A DNA stretch of 64,000 bases, from NCBI RefSeq assembly GCF_017876495.1, contig NZ_JAGIOB010000001.1, positions 4,154,001-4,218,000 of the forward strand, given 5' to 3'. The notes below the pieces were generated by a model, which saw only the letters and a list, made by a program, of their open reading frames with translations, searched no databases and was not told where the DNA came from. The number at the start of each line of letters is the position of its first letter. Position 1 is the first letter of the stretch. Of this stretch, positions 25,678-36,493 are shown piece by piece. This DNA comes from Microlunatus capsulatus. Its GTDB lineage: Bacteria > Actinomycetota > Actinomycetes > Propionibacteriales > Propionibacteriaceae. Position numbers and translations under genes: made by a program.

Positions 25678-27384
25678 TCACCACTCGAAGTCGGAGTCCC
25701 GGAACTCTCCGGGCGCGCGGCCGTCGCGGGCCTCCTCGGCCTCGCGGAGCTCGACGCGGCGGATCTTGCCGCTGATCGTCTTGGGCAGCTCGCCGAACTC
25801 CAGCCGGCGCACCCGGCGGTAGGGGGCCAGGTGGGAGCGGGCGTGGGCGAGGATCGAGCGGGCCGTCTCGGCGTCGGGGGCGTGCCCGGCGGCGAGGATG
25901 ACGTAGGCCTTCGGCACCGCCAGCCGGATCGGGTCGGGCGCCGCGACGACGGCCGCCTCCGCCACCGCCGGGTGCTCGATGAGCACCGACTCCAGCTCGA
26001 ACGGGCTGATCTTGTAGTCGCTGGACTTGAACACGTCGTCGGCCCGTCCGACGTAGGTGAGGTAGCCGTCCTCGTCCCGGCTGACGACGTCGCCGGTGTG
26101 GTAGACCCCGCCGGCGAAGGACTCGGTGTTGAGGGCGTCGTCGAAGGTGTCCGCGGTCGCCTTGTAGCCCTTCATCAGGGCGACGGGGCGGGGGTCGAGC
26201 CGCAGGCAGAGCTCGCCCTCGGTGGCGCTGACCTCGCCGCTGGCCGGGTCGACGAGGACGACGTCGTAGCCGGGCAGCGGGCGGCCCATCGAGCCGGTCT
26301 TGACCCGGGCGCCCGGCGGGTTGCCGACCTGCGCCGTCGTCTCGGTCTGGCCGTAGCCGTCGCGGATCGTCAGCCCCCAGGCGTCGCGGACGCGGTCGAT
26401 CACCTCGGGGTTCAGCGGCTCGCCGGCGCTCAGCACCTCCCGCAGCGCGGTCCGGGAGGCGGCGAGGTCGGTCTGGACGAGCATCCGCCACACCGTCGGC
26501 GGCGCGCAGAACGTGGTCACGCCGCAGCGGACGAGGACCTCCAGCAGCACGTCGGGGTCGAAGCGGGTGTAGGTGTGCACCAGCACCGTGGCCCCGGCCA
26601 GCCAGGGGGTGAAGAAGTTGCTCCACGCGTGCTTGCCCCAGCCGGGGGAGGAGATGTTGAGGTGGACGTCGCCGGGCTGCAGGCCCATCCAGTACAGGGT
26701 GGAGAGGTGGCCGACGGGATAGGACGTCTGGCTGTGCTCCACCAGCTTGGGCAGCGCGGTGGTGCCGGAGGTGAAGTAGAGCAGCACCGGGTCGTCGCCC
26801 TTGCTGACGCCGGGCAGGTGCCGGTCGGCGTGCAGGAAGTCCTCGACGCGGCGGTAGTCCAGCCAGCCCTCGGGGACGGTGTCGCCGCCGATGACGAGCC
26901 GGCCCAGCGGCAGGTCGAGGTCGGCGAACTTGTCGACGTCGGCGGCGTCGGCCACCAGCATCCGCGCGTCGCCGCGGCCGACCCGGTCGGCGAGGTCGCC
27001 GGCCGAGAGCTGAGGCGTCGCCGGGATGACGACGGCGCCCAGCCGGATGGCGCCGAGCATCACCTCCCAGAGCGGGACGACGTTGCCCAGGACGACGAGC
27101 AACCGGTCCCCGCGGCGCAGGCCGAGGTGGTGCAGGTACTGGGCGACGGCGACGGAGCGGTCGGCGAGCTCGCGGAAGGTCAGCCGGGTCTCCTGCGCCC
27201 CGTCGACCACCCAGAGGGCCACGCCGTCGGGGTTCTCCTCGGCCAGCCCGTCGAACCAGTCGGTGGCGAAGTTGAAGAGCGGGAGCTCGGGCCAGCTGAA
27301 GCCGGCGTGGGCGACCTCGTAGTCGTCCCGGTGCTTCACCAGGAAGTCGCGGGCCGCTCGGAGGTGTCGGTTCAGCGACGGCAT
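25678..27384 (-). CDS. Acyl-CoA synthetase (AMP-forming), medium-chain/acetyl type
   Basis: 568-aa ANL adenylating enzyme. Core motifs in order: the P-loop YFTSGTTALPKLVEHS, the adenylate loop DGYGQTETTAQ, YHTGDVVSRDEDGYLTYVGR with the hinge region, DDVFKSSDYKISPFELE, and the catalytic Lys in PKTISGKIRRVEL. It activates a carboxylic acid to acyl-AMP and transfers it to CoA. The closest motif pattern is the AcsM/medium-chain acyl-CoA synthetase group; chain length cannot be read. ATG 27384 lies 7 nt after TAACGT on the minus strand, preferred over the in-frame codon seven residues earlier. Monocistronic, with the glp operon upstream. Confidence 0.87.
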   Translation of the reverse strand: MPSLNRHLRAARDFLVKHRDDYEVAHAGFSWPELPLFNFATDWFDGLAEENPDGVALWVVDGAQETRLTFRELADRSVAVAQYLHHLGLRRGDRLLVVLGNVVPLWEVMLGAIRLGAVVIPATPQLSAGDLADRVGRGDARMLVADAADVDKFADLDLPLGRLVIGGDTVPEGWLDYRRVEDFLHADRHLPGVSKGDDPVLLYFTSGTTALPKLVEHSQTSYPVGHLSTLYWMGLQPGDVHLNISSPGWGKHAWSNFFTPWLAGATVLVHTYTRFDPDVLLEVLVRCGVTTFCAPPTVWRMLVQTDLAASRTALREVLSAGEPLNPEVIDRVRDAWGLTIRDGYGQTETTAQVGNPPGARVKTGSMGRPLPGYDVVLVDPASGEVSATEGELCLRLDPRPVALMKGYKATADTFDDALNTESFAGGVYHTGDVVSRDEDGYLTYVGRADDVFKSSDYKISPFELESVLIEHPAVAEAAVVAAPDPIRLAVPKAYVILAAGHAPDAETARSILAHARSHLAPYRRVRRLEFGELPKTISGKIRRVELREAEEARDGRAPGEFRDSDFEW

Positions 27385-27450
27385 GCCCGTGACGTTACCG
27401 CCCACCCGCGGGACTGGTCCGCTCGGGCCGACCGCCGGGGCGACAGCGTG

Positions 27451-27484
27451 TGAGCCGGCGCGGTGAAGACACCGCGCCGACTCA
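27451..27484 (-). terminator. Hairpin between glpD and the acyl-CoA synthetase gene
   Basis: TGAGCCGGCGCGGTG / CACCGCGCCGACTCA, 15-bp arms with one mismatch and a 4-nt AAGA loop. On the minus strand it lies downstream of glpD and upstream of the acyl-CoA synthetase promoter, so it should terminate the glpKD transcript. Confidence 0.7.
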
Positions 27485-27513
27485 CGCGTTGGTGCGGGGC
27501 TGAGTCGGCGGGG

Positions 27514-27532
27514 CCCTTCGACGGGCTCAGGG
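27514..27532. repeat. Palindromic repeat R1 copy
   Basis: CCCTTCGACGGGCTCAGGG, a variant of the 17-bp repeat found at 25577, 48515 and 53399, followed by degenerate GGCTCAGGG copies to about 27585. Located 70 nt downstream of the glpD stop. Confidence 0.75.
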
Positions 27533-27601
27533 AGCGGAGGAACGGGCTCAGGGCGCGGGGGCGCGGAGAGTTAGCTCAGGGCACGGAAGGGGCGGGCGGG
27601 G

Positions 27602-29311
27602 TCAGGGGCGGGGGAGCCGGACGTCGGGGGCGCCGAGGCGGGCGGAGTCGGCGGAGAGGTCGTCGGGCTTCGACTGGGACTCCCGCTCGGCGGCCACCCG
27701 CAGCCGGTAGTGCTCGACCTCGCGGTCGACGTCGGCGGCGTCCCAGCCCAGCACGGGCGCCACGAGCGCGGCCGCCTCGGGGGCCGCCGAGAGCCCGCGG
27801 TCCCAGGTCTCGATGGAGATCCGGGTGCGGCGGGCCAGCAGGTCGTCCAGGTGCAGGGCGCCCTCGTGGGAGGCGGCGTACACGATCTCGACCTGCAGGT
27901 ACTCCGGCGCCCCGGCCAGCGGCTCCAGCAGCTCGGGCCGGCCCTCGGCGACGCCCAGCACCTCCGGCAGCAGCGAGCCGTAGCGCTTGAGCAGGTGCTC
28001 GACGACGCCCTGGCGCAGGCCGGTCTGCTCGGCCAGCAGCGCCCGGGCGTTCCACAGCCCGTGGTAGCCGTCGGCCCCCACCAGCGGCACCTCCTCGGTG
28101 CACGAGGCGGGCACCCGCTGCGGCAGCTCGCGGACCGCCGCGTCGACGGCGTCGGCGGCCATCACCCGGTAGGTCGTGTACTTGCCGCCGGCGATCATCA
28201 CCAGGCCGCGGACGGGCGAGGCGACCGCGTGCTCGCGGGAGAGCTTCGACGTCGAGTCCGACTCCCCGGCCAGCAGCGGCCGCAGCCCCGCGTAGACCCC
28301 GACGACGTCCTCGCGGGTCAGCTTGTCGGCCAGCAGGGCGTTGGCGTGGCCCAGCAGGTAGTCGATGTCGGCCTGGCTGGCCGCCGGGTGCGCCCGGTCG
28401 AGCTGCCAGTCGGTGTCGGTGGTGCCGACGATCCAGTGCGCGCCCCACGGGACGATGAACAGCAGGCTCTTCTCGGTCCGGGTGATGAGCCCGGTCCGGG
28501 CGTTGATCCGGTTCCGCGGCACCACGAGGTGGACGCCCTTGGACGCGCGGACGGTGAAGGGCGCGCGGCCGCCGAGCATCTCGTTGAGCTCGGCGATCCA
28601 GACCCCGGTCGCGTTGATGGTCTGCTTCGCCCGGACCTCGATCTCCCGGCCCGACTCCAGGTCGCGGACGCGGACCCCGGCCACCCGGTCGTCCTCGCGG
28701 AGGAACCCGACGACCCGGGTGCTGGTGGCCACGGCCGCGCCGTACTGGGCGGCCGTCCGGGCCAGCATCATCGTGTGCCGGGCGTCGTCGACCTGGCCCT
28801 CGTAGAACTCGATCGAGCCGACCAGGGCGTCGCGGCTGGCGGAGGGGAACAGCTCCAGGGTCTTCTTGCGGCCGTGGTGGCGCAGGTGGTGCGGCACCCC
28901 GCGGCCGGCGCCCATCACGTCGTAGACGCCGATGCCGAGGCCCGCGTAGAGCCGGTCGAACGCGCGGCGGCGCAGCGGGTAGAGGAAGGGCACCGGGTGG
29001 GCCAGGTGCGGGCTGATCCGGTTCAGGGCCAGCGAGCGCTCCTTGAGCGCCTCGAAGACCAGGGAGAAGTTCAGCTGCTCCAGGTAGCGCAGCCCGCCGT
29101 GGAACAGCTTCGTGGAGCGGCTGGAGGTGCCGGCGGCGAAGTCGCGCGCCTCGACCAGGCCGACCCGCAGGCCCCGGGTGACGGCGTCGAGCGCGGCCCC
29201 GGCGCCGGTGACGCCGGCCCCGATGACCAGCACGTCGAGCTCCTCCCCGGCCAGCCGGTCGAGGGCCGCGGCACGGGCGGACGGGCTGAGCGGGGCGGTC
29301 GTGGACAGCAC
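27602..29311 (-). CDS. glpD: Aerobic glycerol-3-phosphate dehydrogenase
   Basis: 569-aa FAD enzyme that oxidises sn-glycerol 3-phosphate to dihydroxyacetone phosphate and passes electrons to quinone. The dinucleotide fold VLVIGAGVTGAGAALDAVTR (about 26-45), the family block SSRSTKLFHGGLRYLE, and later TINATGVWIAELNEM, WIVGTTDTDW and IAGGKYTTYRVMA are all present. The C-terminal DAO_C helical domain runs from about 400. GTG 29311 has an AGAGG site. It follows glpK by 51 nt, so glpK-glpD form an operon for glycerol use; no glycerol facilitator gene is adjacent. Confidence 0.93.
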   Translation of the reverse strand: MLSTTAPLSPSARAAALDRLAGEELDVLVIGAGVTGAGAALDAVTRGLRVGLVEARDFAAGTSSRSTKLFHGGLRYLEQLNFSLVFEALKERSLALNRISPHLAHPVPFLYPLRRRAFDRLYAGLGIGVYDVMGAGRGVPHHLRHHGRKKTLELFPSASRDALVGSIEFYEGQVDDARHTMMLARTAAQYGAAVATSTRVVGFLREDDRVAGVRVRDLESGREIEVRAKQTINATGVWIAELNEMLGGRAPFTVRASKGVHLVVPRNRINARTGLITRTEKSLLFIVPWGAHWIVGTTDTDWQLDRAHPAASQADIDYLLGHANALLADKLTREDVVGVYAGLRPLLAGESDSTSKLSREHAVASPVRGLVMIAGGKYTTYRVMAADAVDAAVRELPQRVPASCTEEVPLVGADGYHGLWNARALLAEQTGLRQGVVEHLLKRYGSLLPEVLGVAEGRPELLEPLAGAPEYLQVEIVYAASHEGALHLDDLLARRTRISIETWDRGLSAAPEAAALVAPVLGWDAADVDREVEHYRLRVAAERESQSKPDDLSADSARLGAPDVRLPRP

Positions 29312-29362
29312 GGGTGGGGCCTCTCGGGAGGGAGCGCGGGGGAGGTCGGCGACGGGCCGGGG

Positions 29363-30877
<1,515 letters not shown>

Positions 30878-30978
30878 GGACCAGACCTTAGAGCCAGGGG
30901 GTCGTGGCCGGCCCTGCTGCGCGCCGAGCGCAGCGCGGACAGCAGCGGATAGACCGGTCCTGGACGGCCCTCGTTGCG

Positions 30979-30990
30979 TAGGCTGTGGCC
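30979..30990 (+). promoter_or_regulatory. -10 box of a leaderless transcript
   Basis: TAGGCT (30979-30984), 6 nt, GTG at 30991. This decides the start of the fusion gene, since an in-frame GTG two codons earlier lies inside the spacer. Confidence 0.55.
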
Positions 30991-33633
30991 GTGTCCGTGA
31001 GCCAGGTCGACCTCCCCCCGGGCTACCCCCGGGAGTGGGAGGCCGACGTCGTGCTCACCGACGGCGGGGTGGCCCGGCTGCGGCCGATCATGCCGTCCGA
31101 CGCGCCGAAGCTGGTCGCCTTCTACGGCCGGGTCTCGGCGGAGTCGAAGTACCTGCGCTTCTTCGCCCCCTACCCCCGGCTGAGCGCCCGCGACGTCAAG
31201 CGGTTCACCGAGGTGGACTACGTCGACCGGGTGGCCTTCATCCTCACCGTGGGCGACGACATGATCGGCGTCGGGCGCTTCGACCGGACCGAGGACGACC
31301 GGGCCGAGGTGGCCTTCCTCGTCGAGGACGCCCACCAGGGCCGGGGGATCGCCCAGCTGCTGCTGGAGCACCTGGCCGAGGCCGCCCGCGAGCGCGGCAT
31401 CACCGGCTTCGTCGCCGAGGTGCTGCCCGAGAACCGCCGGATGGCCCAGGTCTTCGCCGACGCCGGCTACAAGGTCTCCAAGGGCATCGAGGACGGCGTG
31501 CTGTCCGTCGAGTTCCCGATCCTGCCCACCGACACCTCCGTCGGGGTGATGGAGCGCCGCGAGCACCGGGCCGAGAGCGCGTCGGTGCACCGGCTGCTGC
31601 ACCCGGAGCGGGTGGTCGTCTACGGCCAGGGCCGCCGGGTCCAGGGCCTGGTCAACGCGATGCTCTGCGGCGGCTTCCGCGGCGAGGTGACGGCGATCAG
31701 CTCCGACGGCACGCCGGTGGCCGGGGTGCCGACGGCGACGTCGATCGCCACCGTCCCCGGACGCCTGGACCTCGCCGTGCTCGCCGTCCCGACGGCCGAG
31801 TTGGGCGGGGTGGTCATCGACGCGGCCCACAAGGGCGCGCACGGCGTCGTGGTCCTGACGGGCACCGACGTCGCACCGGGGGACAACCGGACGGTGGTCA
31901 ACCTGGCCCGCGCCTACGGCATCCGCGCGCTGGGCCCCGACGCGCTGGGTCTGGTCAACACCCGCCACGACGTCGAGCTGAACGCCACCCCGGGCCCGAT
32001 GCCCCGCACCGGCGGCGTCGGGCTGTTCTGCCAGTCCGCCGCGGTGGGCGTCGCCCTGCTCAACCACGCCATCCGGCAGGACCTCGGGCTGTCCTCCTTC
32101 ATCAGCACCGGCGACTACGCCGACGTCACCGGCAACGACGTCATGCAGTACTGGGAGGACGACGAGGCCACCCGGGTCTGCCTGATGTCGCTGGACTCCA
32201 TCGGCAACCCGCGCAAGTTCAGCCGGATCACCCGCCGGCTGGCCCGCCGCAAGCCCGTCGTCGTCTTCGCCCCGGGACGGACCAGCCGCTCGTCGCACTC
32301 CGGGGTGCGCGGCGGCCTCGGGCACGCCTCGGACGAGGCCGTCGACGCGCTGTTCCGGCAGGCCGGGGTGATGGTGGTGCACCGCCGCGGCGCGATGTTC
32401 GACATCGCCAAGATCGCCGCCCGGCAGCCGCTGCCCGACGGGGCGCGGGTCCGGGTGGTCACCAACTCGGGCACCCTCGCCGCGCAGCTGCAGCACACCA
32501 TCGGCGCCGTCGGCCTGCTGGAGGCCGGCTCGGTGCTGGTCGGCGCCGACGCCACCCCGCAGGACTGGGTGGACGCCGCGCTGGACGCGCTGGGCGACCC
32601 GGAGTGCGACTCCGTCGTCTGCGCCGCGGTCAACGTCTACGAGGAGGGCACCGAGGACGTCATCGTCGCCCTCGACGCCGTGGCCGGCCGCACCGAGAAG
32701 CCCCTGGTCGGGGTGTTCCTGGACTTCCACCCGCCGATGGTCAAGGAGAGCGCCGTCGACCTCGTCGGCGAGCTGCCCCGCTTCGACGCCCCCGCCGACG
32801 CCATCCAGGCCCTCTCGGCGCTGACCGCGCACGCCCACTGGCGCACCCGGGACCCGGGGGCCGTGCCGCTGCTGGAGGTCGACGCCGCCCGCGCCAAGCG
32901 GGTGGTCAACCGGGTGCTGTCGGGGCACCCGGAGGGCCGGGAGCTGAGCGGGGTCGAGACCACCGAGCTGCTGCAGGCCTACGGCATCACCATGGTGCCG
33001 CGGTTCATCGTGTCCAGCCTCGACGAGGCGGTGGCCGTCGCCGACCGGCTGGGCTGGGACGTCGTGCTCAAGGGCACGGCGGCCTCGGTGCGCAGCCGTC
33101 CCGACCAGGCCGCCGTGCACCGCAACCTGGTGACCGCCGACGACATGGTGCACGCCTGGGCCGAGCTGGAGAACCTGACCCGCGCCCTGGGCCTGGGCGG
33201 GGACGTCGGCAGCGTCGCCGTCCCGGTCGTCCAGGCGATGGCCCCGCCCGGGGTCGCGCTGGTGGTGACCAGCCGCGAGGACGCCGCCTTCGGCCCGATC
33301 ATCTCCCTCGGCCTGGAGGGCATCCCGTCGGAGCTGCTCGGCGACACCGTCTACCGCGTGCCGCCGCTGACCACCGTCGACGCGGCCGCGATGGTCCGCG
33401 ACCTCAAGGCGGCCCCGACGCTGTTCGGCCGGCACGGCAGCCCCGGCGTCGACATCGCCGGCATCGAGGACCTGCTGCACCGGGTGGCCCAGCTGGCCGA
33501 CGACCTGCCGCAGCTGGCCTCGGTCTCGCTGAGCCCCTGCATCGCCTCCCGCGAGGGCGTGCGCGTCCTCGGCGCGCGGATCTTCACCGCCCCGACCGAC
33601 GACCGCCGCGACCCGATGGCCCGGGTGCTGTGA
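30991..33633 (+). CDS. GNAT / NDP-forming acyl-CoA synthetase fusion, protein lysine acetyltransferase type
   Basis: 880-aa bifunctional-looking protein. Residues of about 20-185 are a GNAT domain with [45 protein letters not shown] and [19 protein letters not shown] Rossmann CoA-binding domain starts at about 205 ([19 protein letters not shown]). The succinyl-CoA-ligase-like part ([19 protein letters not shown] ... [11 protein letters not shown]) and a C-terminal ATP-grasp domain (from about 655) complete the NDP-forming acetyl-CoA synthetase fold. GNAT-first order matches type II Pat enzymes such as Streptomyces PatA, which acetylate and inactivate acyl-CoA synthetases. The acyl-CoA synthetase gene 4 kb away is a plausible target by inference. 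Confidence 0.88.
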   Translation: MSVSQVDLPPGYPREWEADVVLTDGGVARLRPIMPSDAPKLVAFYGRVSAESKYLRFFAPYPRLSARDVKRFTEVDYVDRVAFILTVGDDMIGVGRFDRTEDDRAEVAFLVEDAHQGRGIAQLLLEHLAEAARERGITGFVAEVLPENRRMAQVFADAGYKVSKGIEDGVLSVEFPILPTDTSVGVMERREHRAESASVHRLLHPERVVVYGQGRRVQGLVNAMLCGGFRGEVTAISSDGTPVAGVPTATSIATVPGRLDLAVLAVPTAELGGVVIDAAHKGAHGVVVLTGTDVAPGDNRTVVNLARAYGIRALGPDALGLVNTRHDVELNATPGPMPRTGGVGLFCQSAAVGVALLNHAIRQDLGLSSFISTGDYADVTGNDVMQYWEDDEATRVCLMSLDSIGNPRKFSRITRRLARRKPVVVFAPGRTSRSSHSGVRGGLGHASDEAVDALFRQAGVMVVHRRGAMFDIAKIAARQPLPDGARVRVVTNSGTLAAQLQHTIGAVGLLEAGSVLVGADATPQDWVDAALDALGDPECDSVVCAAVNVYEEGTEDVIVALDAVAGRTEKPLVGVFLDFHPPMVKESAVDLVGELPRFDAPADAIQALSALTAHAHWRTRDPGAVPLLEVDAARAKRVVNRVLSGHPEGRELSGVETTELLQAYGITMVPRFIVSSLDEAVAVADRLGWDVVLKGTAASVRSRPDQAAVHRNLVTADDMVHAWAELENLTRALGLGGDVGSVAVPVVQAMAPPGVALVVTSREDAAFGPIISLGLEGIPSELLGDTVYRVPPLTTVDAAAMVRDLKAAPTLFGRHGSPGVDIAGIEDLLHRVAQLADDLPQLASVSLSPCIASREGVRVLGARIFTAPTDDRRDPMARVL

Positions 33634-33739
33634 GGCCCGGGCCGCGGTCGACGACGACACCGGGACGCTCCCGCTGAGGCCGTCGAGGGCCCTGTGGAGC
33701 AGGTCCGCGCACGGTCGGCGCCGTGGCAGGATGATCGCC

Positions 33740-34318
33740 ATGAGGCTTGGTTCGACGCGGCGTGACCTGCGGGCCGACATCGAGGCGTGCGGCTACTTCC
33801 CCGACCTGGTGGAGGACGCCGTCGTCCTCGCCGTCGGCGAGGAGGAGCTCCTCGACTTCGTCGTCCACCACGAGCCGACGTTCAACCACGACGAGATCCA
33901 CCGGCACGTCACCGTGCTGGCCCTGACGCCCACCCGGCTCATCGTCGGGCACACCGACGACCAGCCGGCCGAGCCGCCCGCCACCGGGATCGCCGCGGCC
34001 TCCTCGACCGAGTCGGTGGCGCTGAGCAAGATCGGCACCGTCGTGCTCACCCGGGTGGTCACCCAGCCCGAGAGCTACCGCGCCGGCGGCACCGACGTCA
34101 GCGAGACCTGGCTGACCGTGGGCTGGGGCGCGGTCCGCCGCCTCGACCTCGAGCAGGCCAGCTGCAGCGACCCGGGCTGCGAGGCCGACCACGGCTACAC
34201 CGGCGCGCTGGTCGGGGACGACCTGACGGTGCGGATGAGCGCCGCCGCGGACGGCCCGGACCGGGTCGAGCGGCTCACCCGCTTCTCCAGCGCGCTGCAG
34301 CGCGCGGCCGCGGTATGA
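33740..34318 (+). CDS. DUF5998 family protein
   Basis: 192-aa protein of a conserved actinobacterial family of unknown function. MRLGSTRRDLRADIEACGYF, FVVHHEPTFNHDEIHRHVTV, ALTPTRLIVGHTDD and CSDPGCEADHGYTG are visible; the C-x4-C plus His residues could bind zinc. It is usually found, as here, directly upstream of an alkaline-phosphatase-fold gene, with which it shares an ATGA overlap, so the two proteins probably act together. ATG 33740 is chosen over the ATG three codons earlier because it lies 7 nt after a CAGGAT box. Confidence 0.82.
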   Translation: MRLGSTRRDLRADIEACGYFPDLVEDAVVLAVGEEELLDFVVHHEPTFNHDEIHRHVTVLALTPTRLIVGHTDDQPAEPPATGIAAASSTESVALSKIGTVVLTRVVTQPESYRAGGTDVSETWLTVGWGAVRRLDLEQASCSDPGCEADHGYTGALVGDDLTVRMSAAADGPDRVERLTRFSSALQRAAAV

Positions 34319-35472
34319 CCCCTGCCGCGGTGACGACGTCGACGTCGCTGCCCGGGCTGGTGCTGCCCGCGTACGGGTCGGGGTCCCTGGCCGACCTGAT
34401 GCCCGCCATCGGCGCCCACCTCGGCGTGCCGGGTGCGGGCGAGGACGTGCTGGGGCTGCCCGCCGCGTCCCGCTACGTCGTCGTCCTCGTCGACGGCCTC
34501 GGCTGGAACCTGGTCCGGCGCTCGGCCCGCGAGGTCCCGTTCCTGGCCGGCCTGCTGGCCGGCGGCCGGCCGATCACCGCGGGCGTGCCCAGCACCACCG
34601 TCACCAGCCTGACCAGCCTGGGCACCGGCCTGCCGCCCGGCCAGCACGGGATGGTCGGCTACACCAGCCGGGTCCCCGACACCGGGGAGATCCTCAACGC
34701 GCTCACCTGGGAGTCCGACCTGCTGGCCCGCGCCTTCCAGCCGCGGGAGACCTTCTTCGAGCGGGCGGCCGCCGCCGGCGTCGCCGTCAGCTCGGTCGGG
34801 CTGCAGCGGTTCCAGGGCAGCGGGCTCACCGAGGCCGCGCTGCGCGGGGCCACCTTCGTGCCCTTCGAGCACGAGCGCGCCGAGGAGCGGCGGATCGGCC
34901 TGGTCACCGCCGCCGCGGCCCGCGGGGACCGGAGCCTGGTCTACGCCTACGAGCGGCAGCTCGACCACGTCGGCCACGGCCACGGCTGCGACTCCGAGGA
35001 CTGGCTGCGGCAGCTGATCCGGGTGGACGCCATGTGCGAGCGGCTGCGCGATGCGCTGCCCGACGACGTCGTCCTCGTCGTCACCGGCGACCACGGCATG
35101 GTCGACGTGCCCAGCACCCGGCAGGTCATCGCCGAGGACGAGCCCGGGCTGCTGGACGGCGTCAGCGCGCTGGCCGGCGAGGGCCGGTTCCGGCAGCTCT
35201 ACGTCGACGTCGACGACCCGGCCCGGGTCGCGGACCGGTGGCGCGACGTGCTGGGCGAGCGGGCCTGGGTCCGCACCCGGGACGAGGCCGTCGACGAGGG
35301 CTGGTTCGGCCCCGTCGCCGACGACCTGCGCGAGCGCTACGGGCACGTGCTGGTGGCGATGCGCGGCGACTGGGCGGTGATGACGCGGCAGTACCCGCGC
35401 GAGCTCACCCTCGTCGGCATGCACGGCTCGCTCACCGAGGCCGAGATGCTCGTCCCGCTGCTCCTGGGCTGA
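34315..35472 (+). CDS. Alkaline phosphatase-fold nucleotide pyrophosphatase/phosphodiesterase
   Basis: 385-aa metal-dependent phosphohydrolase-like protein (PF01663). The first metal site and nucleophile are YVVVLVDGLGWN and PSTTVTSLTSL with the catalytic Thr; the second-metal region is RQLDHVGHGHG and VVTGDHGMVDV; a final conserved GMHGSL follows. Members hydrolyse phosphodiester or phosphoanhydride bonds; no signal peptide is seen, so a cytoplasmic role is likely. It is translationally coupled to the DUF5998 gene by an ATGA overlap, the common actinobacterial arrangement. Substrate unknown. Confidence 0.85.
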   Translation: MTPAAVTTSTSLPGLVLPAYGSGSLADLMPAIGAHLGVPGAGEDVLGLPAASRYVVVLVDGLGWNLVRRSAREVPFLAGLLAGGRPITAGVPSTTVTSLTSLGTGLPPGQHGMVGYTSRVPDTGEILNALTWESDLLARAFQPRETFFERAAAAGVAVSSVGLQRFQGSGLTEAALRGATFVPFEHERAEERRIGLVTAAAARGDRSLVYAYERQLDHVGHGHGCDSEDWLRQLIRVDAMCERLRDALPDDVVLVVTGDHGMVDVPSTRQVIAEDEPGLLDGVSALAGEGRFRQLYVDVDDPARVADRWRDVLGERAWVRTRDEAVDEGWFGPVADDLRERYGHVLVAMRGDWAVMTRQYPRELTLVGMHGSLTEAEMLVPLLLG

Positions 35473-35491
35473 CGTCCCGAGCGGGCCGCGC

Positions 35492-36454
35492 TCAGCGGCC
35501 GCGGAGCACCGGCAGCAGCAGCGACCGGACCAGGTCGAGGGCCGGCCGCCAGTCCGGCGGCATGGCGTCGGTGGGCGGCGGACCCGGGTCGAAGCCGGCG
35601 TCCCCGGTGGTGACCACCACGGCGTCGGCCTCCGGGACGACCAGCAGGTGCTGGCCCGCCCAGCCACCCGCCAGCAGCATCCCGTCGTCCAGCCACAGCT
35701 GGTAGCCGTGGGCCCGGTCCTCCGGCGGCCCACCGGCGGACTGCGGCGTCGTCATCGCCCCCAGGAAGGTCGGGTCCAGCAGCGGCCGGCCCCCGACCCG
35801 CCCGCCGTCCAGCAGCAGCCGGCCCAGCCGACCGAGGTTGTCCGCGGAGAGCTGCAGATGCCCGTGGCCGAACGGCACGCCGTCGGGGTCGCGGGTCCAC
35901 ACCGGCGCCGCGATGCCCAGCGGGGCCAGCAGCTCCCGGGCGGCGTAGTCGTCGACCGGCTCGCCCAGCACCGCGCCCGCGGCGGCGCTCAGCAGGTGCG
36001 AGGCGCCGTTGTCGTAGGCGAAGACGGCTCCCGGCGGGGTCCGCTGCGGCGCCCGGGCCAGGTGCGCCACCTGGCCGCCGGGCAGGGCGGTGACCGCGTC
36101 GACGTCCCAGGCCCCGCCGGTCTCCGCGCCCCGGGTCATGGTCAGCAGGTGCGCCCACGTGTGCGTCGCGGCCGGCGTGCCGCGCAGCGGGGGCAGGACG
36201 GCGGCGACGGGTTCGTCCAGCGGCGGCAGCCGGTCGGTGCGGGCGGCCACGGCCAGCGTCAGGGCGAGCACGGTCTTGGTCACCGAGAAGACGTCGCCGC
36301 GGACCGGGCCGCGGCGGTGGACGTCGACCACGACCTCGGCTCCCACCCGGACCTGCAGGTGGCTGGTGCGGGCGTAGCGCGGGTCGGCGTCGACCTCGGC
36401 CAGCACGGTGTCCGCGGCGGCGCGGACCTGCTCGACGTCGACGCGGGGGCTCAC
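35492..36454 (-). CDS. Serine hydrolase, beta-lactamase/penicillin-binding-protein fold
   Basis: 320-aa class C beta-lactamase-like protein (PF00144). The Ser-x-x-Lys motif is FSVTKTVLAL (about residue 62), the Tyr-x-Asn motif is FAYDNGASH, and the third motif region is LLAGGWAGQHLLVVPEAD in place of KTG. No signal peptide is found, so it is probably an intracellular esterase or amidase rather than a lactamase. GTG 36454 is used since the much longer open frame upstream belongs to the antisense of the kinase gene. Divergent from the phosphotransferase-like gene, convergent with the phosphohydrolase gene. Confidence 0.82.
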   Translation of the reverse strand: MSPRVDVEQVRAAADTVLAEVDADPRYARTSHLQVRVGAEVVVDVHRRGPVRGDVFSVTKTVLALTLAVAARTDRLPPLDEPVAAVLPPLRGTPAATHTWAHLLTMTRGAETGGAWDVDAVTALPGGQVAHLARAPQRTPPGAVFAYDNGASHLLSAAAGAVLGEPVDDYAARELLAPLGIAAPVWTRDPDGVPFGHGHLQLSADNLGRLGRLLLDGGRVGGRPLLDPTFLGAMTTPQSAGGPPEDRAHGYQLWLDDGMLLAGGWAGQHLLVVPEADAVVVTTGDAGFDPGPPPTDAMPPDWRPALDLVRSLLLPVLRGR

Positions 36455-36493
36455 GAGCGCCGAGCGTAGCGGCGCGACGGGCAGGATGGCGGC

